From Coenobita brevimanus (Eukaryota; Arthropoda; Malacostraca; Decapoda; Coenobitidae): DNA of 64,000 nucleotides. The stretch covers positions 10,699,332 to 10,763,331 of the forward strand of contig CM064681.1 of assembly GCA_032717465.1 (NCBI GenBank), given 5' to 3'. The notes beneath the pieces were generated by a model that ran no database searches, was not told where the DNA came from, and saw nothing but the letters and a program-made list of their open reading frames with translations. Both the position numbers and the translations under genes were made by a program. Numbering within the stretch: position 1 is the first letter of the stretch; each line of letters opens with the position of its first letter. Below, piece after piece: positions 11,153 through 24,060 of the stretch.

Positions 11153-12190
11153 TGGATAGGATGAAAAATAAAATGATGCCAGATTTAAGTGGCAGGTGAA
11201 TGCTTGCTGAAGGACAGAGGGTAAGGATCGTATTCTAGGAGAAAATTAGGGATTCTTAGCACCGTTTTCTTGGCGATTTAATATGTCTTTTTCCGCTCTG
11301 ATTTTATTACTAAGTTATTTATACATTTTAGTGCTAAAATAGTGTGTCTTTGTAACATGCAAGAGGAGTAAAAATGTACAATAGGCAAATACTGGCTAAG
11401 GAAAAAGTGCTACAAAGTCTCTCTTTTCGCCGAAACTTCTTCACTTTAAGTCGGCGTAAAAATACCATCTCTCCATCTTTAGTTTCTAAGCAGTAACAAC
11501 AGCTTAATGCCCAAATATGGTGCTAGTCACGAAGAAGTACTGTGGGAATATGAAGAGCCCTGGTCGTATATTATTCTACCACTGAGCTAAGGGAAAAGAA
11601 AGTTGCAGAAGGAAAAAAAACTGAGAATAAAGTGAATGTAACGTACAATACGCCCCTTAGCCTGTGTTCATATTCACAAAGACTCTTTATGATCAATTCC
11701 CTCTCATTACCCTAAGTATTTTTCCTACAAGAAGAACAAGAGACACGGAAAGATTCAGTATTTTGATGTTCCTGTCTTTCAAAACAGAATCACTTATATC
11801 TGTCCTCTCATAAACTTGATTTACTTCTGCAGGGAGAGAAAAAAAAAACATGAGAAGCCTCTTTATTCTCCTCTTCCAGTCCTTTCACTGGAATATAAAA
11901 TAACACAGTAATTTCTTCTCTCATTGCCATAACTTGTTTTTATTACCAGGACGTGAGATAGAAACATACTGACCCTCCTAGACCTTCCTGGAGAGAAACA
12001 CCTGTAGCAAGTTTACTCTCATCTGGCAACAGTTTCTCAGTTTTTTTTTGGCTCGGTTAATATCTAAGTTTAGTCAGGCTGGTAGGAAAATTTGACTTGT
12101 TACCAGGAAAGCTCTTACTGGTAATTAATTATTATCGAAACACACGCAAACTCCAGTAGGCCTAAGTATCTGAGTTGTGGGGGTGGACTA
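11153..12190. other. Unique interval, no gene recognised
   Basis: Ordinary AT-rich sequence. No recognisable element or exon. Confidence 0.5.
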
Positions 12191-12195
12191 GTTCT

Positions 12196-12196
<1 letters not shown>

Positions 12197-12259
<63 letters not shown>
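12197..12259 (+). repeat. Compound (GT)n(GA)n microsatellite
   Basis: GT run, then GA run with an abrupt switch at about 12220. Confidence 0.95.
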
Positions 12260-12263
<4 letters not shown>

Positions 12264-12283
12264 GTGTGAGGAAGAAGTACAAA

Positions 12284-12900
12284 TTCACCAGGGAGGGAGG
12301 AAGGGAGAGAGAATTCTATAGTGAGGAAGGAAGAAGAAGAAGGAATTCGACAGGGAGGGAGGGAGGGAATGGGGAAGGGAGTGAGATTTAATGAGGGTGA
12401 TGAGGGAGCGACAAGGGCAATATATAGTGTGTGGCGGTGTAATGTATGTATCACTTGACCCCTGACCCTCCTGGTAATGACCCGGTGTCCACTGAGCCCT
12501 TGCACCACCCTCTTCCCTTCCCCCACCCTCATCCCCACCCTTGTCCCTTCCTCAACCCCTTTCCCCTACCCCCTTCCCTTTACTTTTCCCTTTCCCCTAC
12601 CCTCCTCCCTTTCTTTTTCCCATTCCCTTTCCTTTCCCCTTCCCCACACCTCATCTAGTCCCCCTAAAGTCCTCTCTTCCTTACCCATCAAATTTTCTTC
12701 CAAACCCATTCCTTTCTCCTTCCACATATCCTCATTCCTTTCATTCCCATTTCTTCTTTCCCCATTTTTTCTCCTACCTTTTTCCTGTACCCTTTACCCT
12801 TCTCTCCCCTTTCCCTTCTATTATCCTACCCCTTCTCCCTGTCCCTTCCCTTCTCTTTTCCCTTCCCTTTAATCTCTAGTCTCTTCCCTACCCCTGCACC
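12284..12900 (+). repeat. Purine-rich to pyrimidine-rich switch region
   Basis: GGGAGGAAGGG purine tract to about 12390, then about 400 bp of CCCTTCCC pyrimidine tract from 12490. The plus-strand frames (Pro/Ser/Phe/Leu) come from composition. Confidence 0.8.
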
Positions 12901-12984
12901 TTACTCTTCCCCTTAGTACGGACATATGACTGAAGAAGGACGGAGATTAGCCATAGAAGTGCGAATACACTACCTTTAGTCTGG

Positions 12985-13255
12985 TGATTACAGAGGAACG
13001 GAGGGTGAGGGAGGTAGGGAGGGTGAGGGAGGCAAAGAGGGTGAGGGAGACGGAACGGGTAAAGGAGGAAGGGACGATGAAGAATGTAGAGAGGGTGAGA
13101 GAGACAGGGAGGGTGAAAAATGAGTGAGAGAGAAGGGAGAATGAGGGAGGCAGGGTGAGTGAGGGAGCCGGGGTAGTAGGAAGGATGAGGGAGGAAGAGT
13201 AATGGAGGATGGAGGGTCAGGAAGGTAGGGAGGGTGAGGGAAGTAGGCAATGGGA
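12985..13255 (+). repeat. GAGGGTGAGGGAGGCAGG-type minisatellite
   Basis: Imperfect 16-30-bp units containing GGGAGGGTGAGGGAG. The minus strand reads as Pro/His/Leu/Ser repeats (frame 12888-13250). Confidence 0.8.
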
Positions 13256-14585
13256 AGGAGCCAAAGAGTGAGATTGCAGAAGATAGTGTTTAAATGATGA
13301 CGTGTGATTGAGGAAGCGAATGGGAGTGGAGTCAGATTGAGACGATTAGGGAATGTGAGAGAAGCAGCGGTAGAGGATGATATAGGAGCTGAGAAGGGAT
13401 ATAAGGGAAATCATGGAAAATAAGGAAGTCGATGAAGAGGAAACAACGCAGTAAGAGGGAAAGAAAAAGAACTGTGTCTGTGTGTGTGTTGAAAATAGGA
13501 AAGAGATAAAGGAACTCTGGAAATTAAGGAAGGCATGGAAAGAATGTTAGATAGCAGACAAATTTACAGACAGAGGGACAAGGGTGTATGATGTAGAGAA
13601 TGCTGATGACATTAATAAAAAAAATTAAAAAAAAAAGAAAGGTACGGCTAGATAACGTAAACGGTGGGGAAGAATAACGTATAAATTACACGGTAAGGAA
13701 GAAGGATGTGCCAAAGAATAAGGATGGGATTTCATCACAAAGGAAACATGAAGCAATGAGATTGAAGGTGGATGGATGAAAGCAAAAGAGTGACGACAGA
13801 AGAGAACTGGTCTAAGCTTTTAAAAATGAAGTTAAAGAGGAAAGAGGGAGGAAGGTGAGCGAGGCCAAAAAGAGAAGGGGATTTACATACTCTCGACTAT
13901 GGAAGCAAGAAGAGGGACCTCCTTTAAGTAGTTAAGGACTTAGATGAACGTGTGAATGAAGGGAACAGGGGAAGGATGTATGGGTGATTGAATAAAAAGA
14001 AAAATCAATACAAAGAACACTTCCTAATGAGAAGAGACAATTCGCTGACAGTAAAATTATATTTATATATAAGAAATCTCATTGTATAGGTGTTGATGAC
14101 TTTATACACAGTGAATACAACCTGTTCACTAGTAGATGGCCTCTCTAAATTAAATATAATCATAGGGAGATGTCAAGAATATGGTTTTTAAAATGTACGT
14201 AAGCACACAGAAGAAATTTAACGGGAGGGAAGCAGAATAGAATAGTCTACGAGGAAAGCAGAATAAACTAGTCGGGAGGGAGCAATGGTAGGAAAAAAAG
14301 ACGCAATCATGATGTTAAGGAGTCTGCAGGAGTTAGGAAGGAAGATGAAGGAGAGTAAGAGTGTAATGATTGATGGAGGAGTGGTATGAGGGGTATGAGG
14401 GAGGCTGGGGGTGTGATTGAGAGAATATATGAGGCAGGATGGATAGTTAGGTAGTATGACGGAGACAAAACGGTTGGCAGCACGGTATTATGAGGGAGTG
14501 TGAGGGAGGGAAGATGTACGGCGAGAGAGCCAAATGGAGGTAGATGAATGGATGTGTTGTGTGATGACGAGACAGTGGGAGGGAG
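13256..14585. other. Purine-biased interval, no gene recognised
   Basis: A- and G-rich plus strand with short A runs near 13617-13640. No gene or element identified. Confidence 0.5.
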
Positions 14586-14820
14586 GCAGAAGGGATGGAG
14601 GGGCAGGGTGGAAGGTAGGGAAGTGGGAGGCAGGCAAGATGGATGGTAGGGCAGTGTGAAGGAGGAGAATGGATGGTGGTGCAATGTGAGGGAGGCAGGA
14701 TGGATGGCGGAGTAGTGTCAGGGAGTCAGAATGGATGGATGGGCAGTGAGAGGGAGGCAGGATGGATGGATGGATGGATGGTGGGGCTATGCGAGGGAGG
14801 CAGGATGGATGGCGGGATGG
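14586..14820 (+). repeat. GGCAGGATGGATGG minisatellite (about 30-42-bp units)
   Basis: Five or more imperfect units of the type GCAGTGTGAGGGAGGCAGGA followed by TGGATGG repeats, starting near 14651, 14681, 14711, 14743 and 14785. GGAT tetranucleotide runs occur inside units. Confidence 0.85.
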
Positions 14821-14879
14821 CTGGGTCGCAAGTCACACGTTGGCATCGTCATTTGTTGCTCCTGATAAATAGTGTGTTC

Positions 14880-14950
14880 TCATGCCACCTCCCAGACTCA
14901 CTCCCTCATCCTTCACGGCTCTCTCTCCCCCATCCTGTCCTCATCCCCTC

Positions 14951-14982
<32 letters not shown>

Positions 14983-15535
14983 CTTTCCTCCATCTTCCTA
15001 TTCTCCAACTTTCTCCTTCCTTCCTCATTCTCTCTTCTCCCTCGATCATCCTCTCGTCCTCTTTCTCCTTCATCCTTTTCTCTTCTCCCTCCTCCTATCC
15101 TCCTCTTCTCACCTGTTCTTCTTTCTCTCAGTCACTCTTCTCCCTCTCCCATCTTCTCCCTCTCCCATCTTCTCCTGCCCCCCTCTGCTATGCTCTTTTT
15201 CTTCCTCTCCTGCCCTCCATCTTCCCCCTATCCATCTCCTCGCTTTTAGGTCTTTTCCTCCTCTCTCGCATCTTTTCCTTCTCTGCATTCTACTGCCCTA
15301 TTTTCCTCAGTTCAATCCTCTCCTTCCTTTTTTTATCATTTCCTGTTTTCCCCTCTCGTAACCTAAATTTTCTCCCATCTACTCTTGCTCTTTTCCTCTT
15401 TCAGTCTTTCCCTGTCATCCCTCTGTCAGTCTCCCTCTCGTGTGTTCTCCTCTTTACTCCTTCATCTCTTTTATTTTCTTTCACTATTATGTTCCTCATC
15501 TTCCTACATTTCTTTTTACGTGCTTTCTGTCGCCT
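14880..15535 (+). repeat. Polypyrimidine block with (CT)n
   Basis: C/T-rich plus strand with a CT run at about 14956-14982. Long plus frames are Ser/Leu/Pro/Phe runs only. Confidence 0.85.
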
Positions 15536-15575
15536 AATGGATACCAGACCAGTTCCTGGGAGACGCTACGAGAGT

Positions 15576-16060
<485 letters not shown>

Positions 16061-16329
16061 AGCTATCTTTACAGGTGTCCGTGGTGTGAATCAAAAGAGA
16101 ATGATCCAACTCTAAAGTACCAGGAACCTTATCCAGAACTTTTTTTGAGTTAAGGTTTCATTTCTTTCACCTTCATCACAATCTCGTACAGCTACCAAAC
16201 ACATTTATTGCCAAGGAGGGAATAATAACGTAGACAAAACGACGAAACGAAATTACTTCTGTTGATAATTTACTACTGTGGAGATTTGCTTGTGGTAGAT
16301 GGTAAGATTCTACAAACTTGCTCGTCTCA

Positions 16330-17905
16330 CCAGTCTTCTTCGTCCCAATTTCTCTCCCACAGTTCTCATTTCCTCTAGTTTTCCTTTCTATATTCCCCCT
16401 TTTTATATCCCATTTCTCTCTGTGTTTTTCCTCTGTTTTCCCTGTCTCTCATACTACCCATCCTCCTTCATTTTTCCTCCTCCCTCCCGCCTTTCTCCAT
16501 ACCATTTATCATATTCTGTCAGTTTCCATTCCCCCTTCATCTCAGTGCCTCTCCTCCCCACTGTTTCCTACCACACTCTTCTCCCCATTTTTCTTTAATG
16601 TTTTCTTCCTCTGATTTGTCTTCCCGCAACCTTCCCTCCATTATTCCTTCTCTTTCTCCTTATTTCCCCTCTCCCTCGCCCCTATCTTCTCTCCCTTTTC
16701 CTTTCATAAATTCTCCCCTCTCTTCTCTTCTCTTCTTCTTGCTTCTTTCCTGTTTCCTTGGTTTCTGATTCATTCCTATTCTCTTTCTTTTTTCTCCTTC
16801 CTCTCTCTCCATCTCTCCATTTCCCTTTTTCTTTCATCCTCCTTCCTTTTCCCTTTCCTGTATTGTCTTTCTCTTTTCCCATTCGTTTCTTCTCTCCTTT
16901 TCCCTTTCCTCTTTTCGGTTCCTCCTTCCCTCCGTTCGTATTGGTTTGCAAATCTCCTCCCTCCTTTTTCTCTTTCTCCTTTTCCATTCCTTTCTCCTCT
17001 CTGTACTCTCTTTCTCTCTTCCTTTTTCTTTCCTTCTAATCTTAACTGTATTCCCTCTTTCTCCTTGTCCACTTTTTCTCTCTTTTTTACTGTCTTCCTT
17101 TTCTATTCCCTAGATCACTTCCCCTCCCATCAAGATTCCCTTCTCGCAGTACTATCTCCATTATTCTTTCCTCCTAGCCTTCTCTCACACCTTCCTTCCC
17201 TTAAACTCTCTTTTCTTCCTTTAAAGTTTCTCTACACTGTCTTTTCGCATCCTCCTTTCTTCCTTTGTCTTCCATCCCCTCTGCCCTTCCCCCCATTCTC
17301 CCTTCTCGTATCTTTATCCCTAACCTTATATTTTTCCTCTGTCCTTCCATCCTTCCCTTTTCCTTGTGTTCCATTCCTTTCAGTGTTCCTTGCAGTCTTC
17401 CTTCCGCTTTCCTTTCTTTTAACCCAACTCGCTTTTTTCCTCATTTAAACACTATTTTTCCTTTCCCTTCGTTCTTCGTCCTTTTCCCAGATACACTGTA
17501 ATCAGCCTTTCATCGCCTTTCCTTTGCCCTTCTTCGACTTCACTCCCTTTTTCCTTCCCTCTCTCTTCCCCTTCCTTTTTCCCTCGTTCCTACCTCCCCT
17601 CCCCTTTCCCTCCCCTCTTTCTTCCATCTGAGCTTTTACCTCTTTCTCTCCCTTCATCTTACCCCTCATTTCTCTTCCCCCTTTTTTCCCTCTTTTTATT
17701 CCTTTTATTGTAATCTTTATGCCCATTATCCCTCCTTTTTTCCTTCCTTTCCTTTTTCCATTCCTCCAACCCTTTCTTCGCATTTCTCTCCCTCTCTCCC
17801 TTCCTCGCTTTTCTCCCACCTCTCTCCTTTCCTTCCTCTTCCCTTACCTTCCATCCTCCCTTCCTCCTCCTTCTCTCCTTCCCTCCGCCGTGTCCGTCCT
17901 TCCTC
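16330..17905 (+). repeat. Long polypyrimidine block (about 1.6 kb)
   Basis: Nearly unbroken C/T on the plus strand with few A or G residues. No fixed period. Many overlapping frames on both strands (Ser/Leu/Phe on plus, Lys/Glu/Arg/Gly on minus) reflect composition. Confidence 0.9.
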
Positions 17906-18164
17906 GATGAAATTCACACCATAATTTATCCATACATTATTCATTTTGCTGCCGTGGTCCCATTTTTCGTCCCCCTCTGCATCATTCATCACCTGAGCAT
18001 CCCCGACCACACCAGACACCGAATTTTAGTATGTTTGGAAGGCTTTCTAACACCTCATTCTTAAGACTTAATTTCTTTTCATGCTACTCATTCTTCTTTC
18101 AGGTGTACATGATGCGTATTTTTAGCACTCTGTCTTCTCTAACTCACCCGCAGTTACAGAAATC

Positions 18165-18420
<256 letters not shown>

Positions 18421-19409
18421 GTCATTTACCGTCCTGGTAAAAGCTTTTTCTCTTTTGCTGAACATAACAGACTGGTGGCAGCAAGAATTTAGTAACACGA
18501 CGTCAAGTTAATGAGGGATTTAATAGACACTTTTTCTTATCCCGTCACTACGAGTGAAATCTCCAAAACAGATCATTGTCTAGTCGCTTCAAGAACTAAC
18601 TAAAAAAAATGGAAAGAATGCAAACTCCCTGAACGGGTTACATGACCTGTATTTACCAGCTAGAGTGATGTCAATGGGAGAATGAGGAAAGGCAGTCTGA
18701 GACAGAGGTAAAATGATATGGTGGAAGAATGTACAGTGAAAGATAAAGTGGGTTGTGCTGTAATGTTACTGATTGATGTTAACTCTCAGACAGCGTGTGG
18801 GCCCTCGTAAGCTGTGGGTAAAGTTGTCTGGTTACTTAATGAAGATTTTCATAATCTCTTTAATCCTCCAGCAACAAGATGTTAATCCTAAGCTAATAGA
18901 GTTATCTGACTGTAGTAATAATATAATAATCAAAATTTATCCCTTCGTCCGAGGTTTTTCTCTCCCAGGCACCAATGACTCATTCTATGCAAATATGATC
19001 AGTGATAGTTTTTTTTTATTTATTAAAAAAAACTATCATGCCTCCAAATGCACAGATTTTGACACTCAGACTCCTATAATTTACTCTCCAGTGAAGAATA
19101 CTGAAAGGCGTTCGCTAGAATAGAACAGAAGAGGCATTCCGTCCATAAATGGGCTAATGGTGACAGCACTAACATTCTTATGATCCAGTGACTCACTCAA
19201 CTATAGCATTCTCTATTTCCTATGTCACACTCAACTGAATATGGCGTTAGCTGGAATAAAATGCAAGAGACGTCCCGATCATGACACGGTTAATAATCAG
19301 TATTACGCCCTTTCCACAATCCATCAACCACTGCCTCTAAATCACCCACTACTCAATCCCCAGGCCAATGACGCCCACAATCGGACTCCCTTGCCACTGT
19401 AGAGACCAA
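18421..19409. other. Unique interval, no gene recognised
   Basis: AT-rich. A frame of 116 codons at 18773-19123 has mixed composition but no family resemblance, no splice context I trust and no compositional support. I leave it unannotated as a gene. Confidence 0.45.
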
Positions 19410-19590
19410 TGCTACAATTACTAGGGTAGAGGGTAATGGCACTGGAGCTCATTTCCCCGTGTATGCCTGTTATCTCCGCTGCCATGATTTACGGCCGGGG
19501 TGGTAATGATGGCCCCGGGGCGGAGTTCGAAGCCCCAGCGACGCCTATATATATTGCAGGGCCCTTGGACAAGTTATGGTCGGTCGGGGC
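19410..19590. other. GC-rich high-complexity island before a GT tract
   Basis: Sequence around 19440-19590 (for example TTACGGCCGGGGTGGTAATG) is GC-rich and non-repetitive, unlike its surroundings. It could be conserved non-coding DNA. Function unknown. Confidence 0.3.
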
Positions 19591-19592
19591 GC

Positions 19593-19897
<305 letters not shown>

Positions 19898-19898
<1 letters not shown>

Positions 19899-20358
19899 AC
19901 AAGGAAGAAAAACGGGCATGTGAGAGAGAGGGGAAAGGAAGGAGTTGTGTGGGAGGGAAGGAGTGCTGTGTGGGTAAGATCACGAGGGAGTGGTAAAGGG
20001 AAGGAGGTAGTTGAGGGGAAATATCGGCCGTAACTTAAAGGGGCACGGCGAGGCGGATGATTTTGGGATTTGGTCCATGAGGCCAGGGGAAGCAGGGAGG
20101 GAAGAGGAAGGGAGAATTATAACCTAAGGGAGGAGGAGAGAAGAAGGGAGTGCAGAAGAGCATTAGGCAGATAAAATCTTCCTAGACAGTAGACGAACTC
20201 ATGATTACATTTTGTGTATATTTGTTTAATGATTGTCGTGATAGGCTAAAAAGAAGGAAAAAAATGCCGTTGTACTGAGCTCATGGAAATTATATCTAAC
20301 CTGTGTATTAGGAAATGTCAGTCCTAAGTTCAACAAAATCCTCATCACGCCGAAATAA
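19898..20358. other. Purine-biased interval, no gene recognised
   Basis: GGGAAGGAGG-type sequence to about 20160, then AT-rich. Nothing identified. Confidence 0.5.
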
Positions 20359-20380
20359 TGAGAGAGAGAGAGAGAGAGAG
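20359..20380 (+). repeat. (GA)n microsatellite
   Basis: Short perfect dinucleotide run of about 22 bp. Confidence 0.9.
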
Positions 20381-20809
20381 GATATAGAAGAGACCTCGTT
20401 TCCAAGTGGGAGGGGTGAAGAGACATAACATTAAACACAAGCACGTAGGAGAAAGACACAGGGGAACACAGAACTGGAGAAAAGGGATTGCAGAAGAAGG
20501 AAAGGGGGAAGAAAAGAATGAGGATGATATTTTGGGGGAGGAAAATATTAAGTAAGAGAGATGGAAAGGGAGAGTGGTATGTAAAAGATGTGGCAGGGCT
20601 AATTAAGAGATTGTATGGAAGATAGAGTTTTATACAAGATGGAAATGATGCAAGTACACGAGTAATGGACATAGGAGAAAGGCTTGTGACAGAAGCGATG
20701 ACCAACAGTGATAATAATGATTAGATTAAAAGAACACACAGCAAAAATAATGCATCCTTGGTCTAGATTTTACCTACACCAGAGACCTTAACCTTAGACC
20801 AAGCTGCAA

Positions 20810-20810
<1 letters not shown>

Positions 20811-20847
<37 letters not shown>

Positions 20848-20870
20848 TAATAATGGTTAATAAAAATAAT

Positions 20871-20911
<41 letters not shown>
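20811..20911 (+). repeat. (AAT)n trinucleotide array in two blocks
   Basis: AAT units at about 20811-20845 and 20874-20911 with a degenerate middle. The minus-strand frame reads poly-Tyr, not a gene. Confidence 0.95.
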
Positions 20912-21179
20912 CGTCTCCTCTCATTTCCACAGTTGATATATACGCCATGTTTGATTCAGATGCGATTGAGCAATGTTGAAATATTTTGCTAACATACATA
21001 CACAGAAACCTTGCACAATAATTATGGATTTACTGTAGTTAGCCATAAAATATTTCCAAAATATTCACGGTTGTTACGATAACGTATTCCTCTAGAACCA
21101 CTTCCTCCTCCTCCTTCTCCTCCTCCTCCCTTGGAAAAATGTCGTACCTTGGCCACACTTCACACTACGAGCGAAGCAG

Positions 21180-21627
21180 GAAAAGCGAGGCAAAAAAGGA
21201 GAACAGAGGAAAAAACAAAAAAAAACAAAAAAACAGGACGGAACAGGGAAGAAGAGGCGACAGGTGATGAAGGAAGGGAAGAGTATGAGAGAGAGAGAGA
21301 GAAGAGGAAAAGGAGTAAAGAGTAGAGATGTATGAAAGGGAGAGAAGGAGCAATTTTCACATATCCCCCGTACCTGTAAAGAAGAGAGGGAAAGAGAAAG
21401 AGGGAAGGAGAAAATGTGAATAAAGTAGGAAGGCGAGGGAGGGAGAGAAGAGGGAAGAAAGTAAAGGAGGGAGAGAGAGGAGGAGAAATAAGGAAGGGAA
21501 GAGTAATTTATAGAACAATGGGTTGGAGAGATGTAAAGTGGCAGCAGAGAAGTGAGAAATGAGGAGGGAAAAATGGGACAAGAAATGGGAAAGAGGGAGA
21601 GAGAGGAAGGGAGTGGAAAGGAAAAGG
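21180..21627 (+). repeat. Polypurine block
   Basis: A/G-rich plus strand. Contains AGGAGCAATTTTCACATATC at about 21347, which recurs with few changes at about 21907. Confidence 0.85.
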
Positions 21628-21905
21628 ATGGAGAGAGAGGAGAGAAACTGGGAGGAGAGAAGGAAGGAGAGGAGAGGTAAGGAAGGAAGGGAGTGAGGGA
21701 AGGGAGTGAAAAGGGAAAAAGAAAAAGAATGGAAAGAGAGGAGAGAAAATGGGACGAGAAGAGAAGGAAGGAGAGGAGAGGTAAGGAAGGAAGTGAGGGA
21801 GGGAAGGGAGTGAAAAGGAAAAAGAAAAAGGATGGAAAGAGAGGAGAGAAAATGGGAGGAGAAAAGGAGAGAAGAGGTAAGGAAGGAAGGGAGGGAGGGA
21901 AGGAG
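21628..21905 (+). repeat. Purine tandem repeat, period about 102 bp
   Basis: Units start at 21628, 21729 and 21832 (ATGGARAGAGAGGAGAGAAA). The first two are nearly identical along their whole length and the third is partial, so this is a recent local duplication. Confidence 0.85.
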
Positions 21906-22020
21906 CAATTTTCATATATTCGCCGTAATGGTCGAGACTTCAGGCCAGCTCGGGGTCCAGGGATTTGCTGCCCCGCGATGTTTTCATTTTGGCCCGGAGG
22001 AAAAGTCGGGCCTGGTGGCG
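21906..22020. other. High-complexity GC-rich island
   Basis: AGGAGCAATTTTCATATATT, then a mixed GC-rich stretch (TTTTGGCCCGGAGG region), stands out between two simple repeats. Candidate conserved non-coding DNA only. Confidence 0.3.
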
Positions 22021-22389
22021 GGGGGGAAAATAATTAGCAGGGGGAGAATGTTGGTAGTTGTGGTGATAGTGGTAGGTGAGGAGGAGGAGAGTGAGAGTTG
22101 TGGTAGTTGTGAGAGGAAAATACTTAGCAGGGGGAGAATGTTGGTAGTTGTGGTGATAGTTGTAGGTAAGGGAGGAGGAGAGGGAAGAGTGGTAATTTCT
22201 GTGATAGTGGTAGGTAAGGGAAGAGGAAGGGTGACGGTGGTGGTTGTGGTTTTAGTGGCAGGTATGGGTGGAGGAGGAGTGAGAGTGGTAGTAGTTGTGA
22301 GGGGAAAATAATAATCAGGAAGGGAATGTTGGTAGTTGTGGTGATAGTGGTTGGTAAGGGAGGAGGAGAAGTGAGAATGGTTATAGTTG

Positions 22390-22390
<1 letters not shown>
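22021..22390 (+). repeat. GTTGGTAGTTGTGGTGATAG tandem repeat, period about 90-95 bp
   Basis: GAGAATGTTGGTAGTTGTGG recurs at 22044, 22134 and near 22322, with a more diverged unit between. Units also share GGAAAATAATTAGCAGGG-like starts. Confidence 0.85.
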
Positions 22391-22465
<75 letters not shown>

Positions 22466-22470
22466 ATGTA

Positions 22471-22501
<31 letters not shown>

Positions 22502-22580
22502 TGTGTATGTATGTGTGTGTGAGAGTGTGTGTGTATGAATGCATGTATTGAACATATATGTCTGTGTATGTATGTGGGCG
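22391..22580 (+). repeat. Compound (AT)n(GT)n(GTAT)n microsatellite
   Basis: AT to about 22424, GT, then GTAT tetranucleotides (about 22449-22476), then GT again. Confidence 0.95.
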
Positions 22581-22669
22581 TGTACTGATAAGAATTATAA
22601 TAAAATTTCAGTTTATTTATTTGCTGGAGCCAGTGGCTGATTATAAACACTCACAAGCCCTTAATTTAT

Positions 22670-22959
22670 TATCCTAACCTAAGGGGGTCAACAGGTTAAC
22701 CTTGGCTGCTCCTAAGGAGCGCCCACACACTACCAAACTTCACCAAAGCTAGAGTGAGGTCTAGGCACAAGTGGACCGACCGCCTAATCTTTACCCCGCC
22801 GAGTTTCAAACCCTTGTGGGTCCCCACCACAGCTGGCTTTGAGCTACACGTGACAGGACAGAGCTCATCTCCTCCACGCAAGTAATGCACATACCCAGAG
22901 CAAGGCTCGAACTCTGTTCACTTAGACTGGAAGTCGAGTACATTGCTGACCGCGCCACC

Positions 22960-22962
<3 letters not shown>
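22670..22962 (-). mobile_element. tRNA-derived SINE-like element
   Basis: On the minus strand the sequence begins at about 22962 with GGTGGCGCGGTCAGCAATG, which resembles an RNA polymerase III A box, and has GAGTTCGAGCC at about 22914-22904, a good B box. The A-to-B spacing of about 40 bp is that of a tRNA gene. No cloverleaf can be folded convincingly, and the sequence runs on for more than 200 bp of non-tRNA body, so it is a SINE-like element and not a tRNA gene. The head directly abuts a GT tract. The 3' limit is uncertain; about 22670 is a guess. Confidence 0.6.

Positions 22963-23027
<65 letters not shown>
22963..23027 (+). repeat. (GT)n microsatellite
   Basis: Pure GT run of about 65 bp adjoining the SINE head. 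Confidence 0.97.
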
Positions 23028-23030
<3 letters not shown>

Positions 23031-23640
23031 AGGAATTAGGTGAAACTGATATAATGTAGCAGTGGTTTATTAACTCAGTGGTTGTGCTAATACAATGTTT
23101 TGGTCAATATATCAGCCAGGAAAAATGTTAATGAGTGAGTTGGTTGAAGGTGGAAGGTTAGTATAGGGAATGAGACAGTTATAACGAGGGAGAAAATAAA
23201 ATAAAAATGAAAATTACTGGTACAGAAGAAATGTCAGCAGTTTTGATGACAGAGGGAATGACAAGGAGGATTTGGGACAATTGCTGTGAGGGAACTACTG
23301 TCATTAAGGGTTGTAGCACTGATGGATATTGTCAGTGGATTAGTAAATGAGGTAAGTAGCGCTGAGATTGGTGGTAATTGCTGTAATTTGAGTCAGACAG
23401 AGTGACTAGTGATATGGTTGGATGACAGTGGTTTGGCAAGTTACTAGTTATGGTGCAAATGGAGAGAGTGAAGAGCCTGTTGACAGTCGTGATGGCAGTG
23501 ATGAGAGGCACTGTTGGTTTGAGTAATGACAGTGTGGGTGAAGATGATGCGGACAGCTGTAGCAGAAGGTTCCATGAGTTATGTGGCTAGATATGACGCC
23601 AGTAATTGTGAGATACGGAATAGTTTTTGACATACCACTA
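23028..23640. other. Unique interval, no gene recognised
   Basis: Ordinary sequence with many GTGATGG/CAGTGATG words but no fixed repeat or gene. Confidence 0.45.
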
Positions 23641-23649
23641 GGAGAAAAA

Positions 23650-23775
23650 GCAACACACTCACTGGGCAATCTCTTACCAGCACACTCACTGCCATCTCTC
23701 ACCAACATACTCACTGCACCATCTCTCACCAACACACTCGCTGGGCCATCTTTCACCAACACACTCCCAGGAACA
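23650..23775 (+). repeat. Minisatellite, about 24-33-bp units
   Basis: Four to five imperfect units of CACCAACACACTCACTGGGC plus CATCTCT. Confidence 0.8.
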
Positions 23776-23846
23776 ACTCATACCATCACCTTCACTTAGA
23801 CATCTCACATACACTCATCAATGGCCTCTCTCACACTCCACTCTCG

Positions 23847-23850
<4 letters not shown>

Positions 23851-23916
<66 letters not shown>
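23851..23916 (+). repeat. (CA)n microsatellite
   Basis: Pure CA run of about 66 bp directly before a dispersed-repeat copy. Confidence 0.97.
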
Positions 23917-23919
<3 letters not shown>

Positions 23920-24060
23920 CGATTTTTGAGTGGTTAGGTGAGATTTCTCAAACTGGAGATGCTAGGTACAGCTTTAAGTGACCCCTTTACTAGTAGAGGG
24001 CTCTTCTAAGTAATCGAAATCACCTGGAGAAAGGAAACATATCCCTAGAAATACTTTCTT
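23917..24060 (+). repeat. Long copy of the AGACGATTTTATTCAG family
   Basis: After a diverged core (TCGATTTTTGAG) it carries GAGATTTCTCAAACTGGAGA, GCTAGGTACAGCTTTAAGTG and ACCCCTTTACTAGTAGAGGG. Those blocks match 55655-55720 and 63064-63150 in order. Confidence 0.6.

Noticed and set aside
18773..19123. 116-codon frame as a host gene
   Set aside because: Composition is plausible for protein, but I recognise no motif and see no splice sites or conservation evidence.
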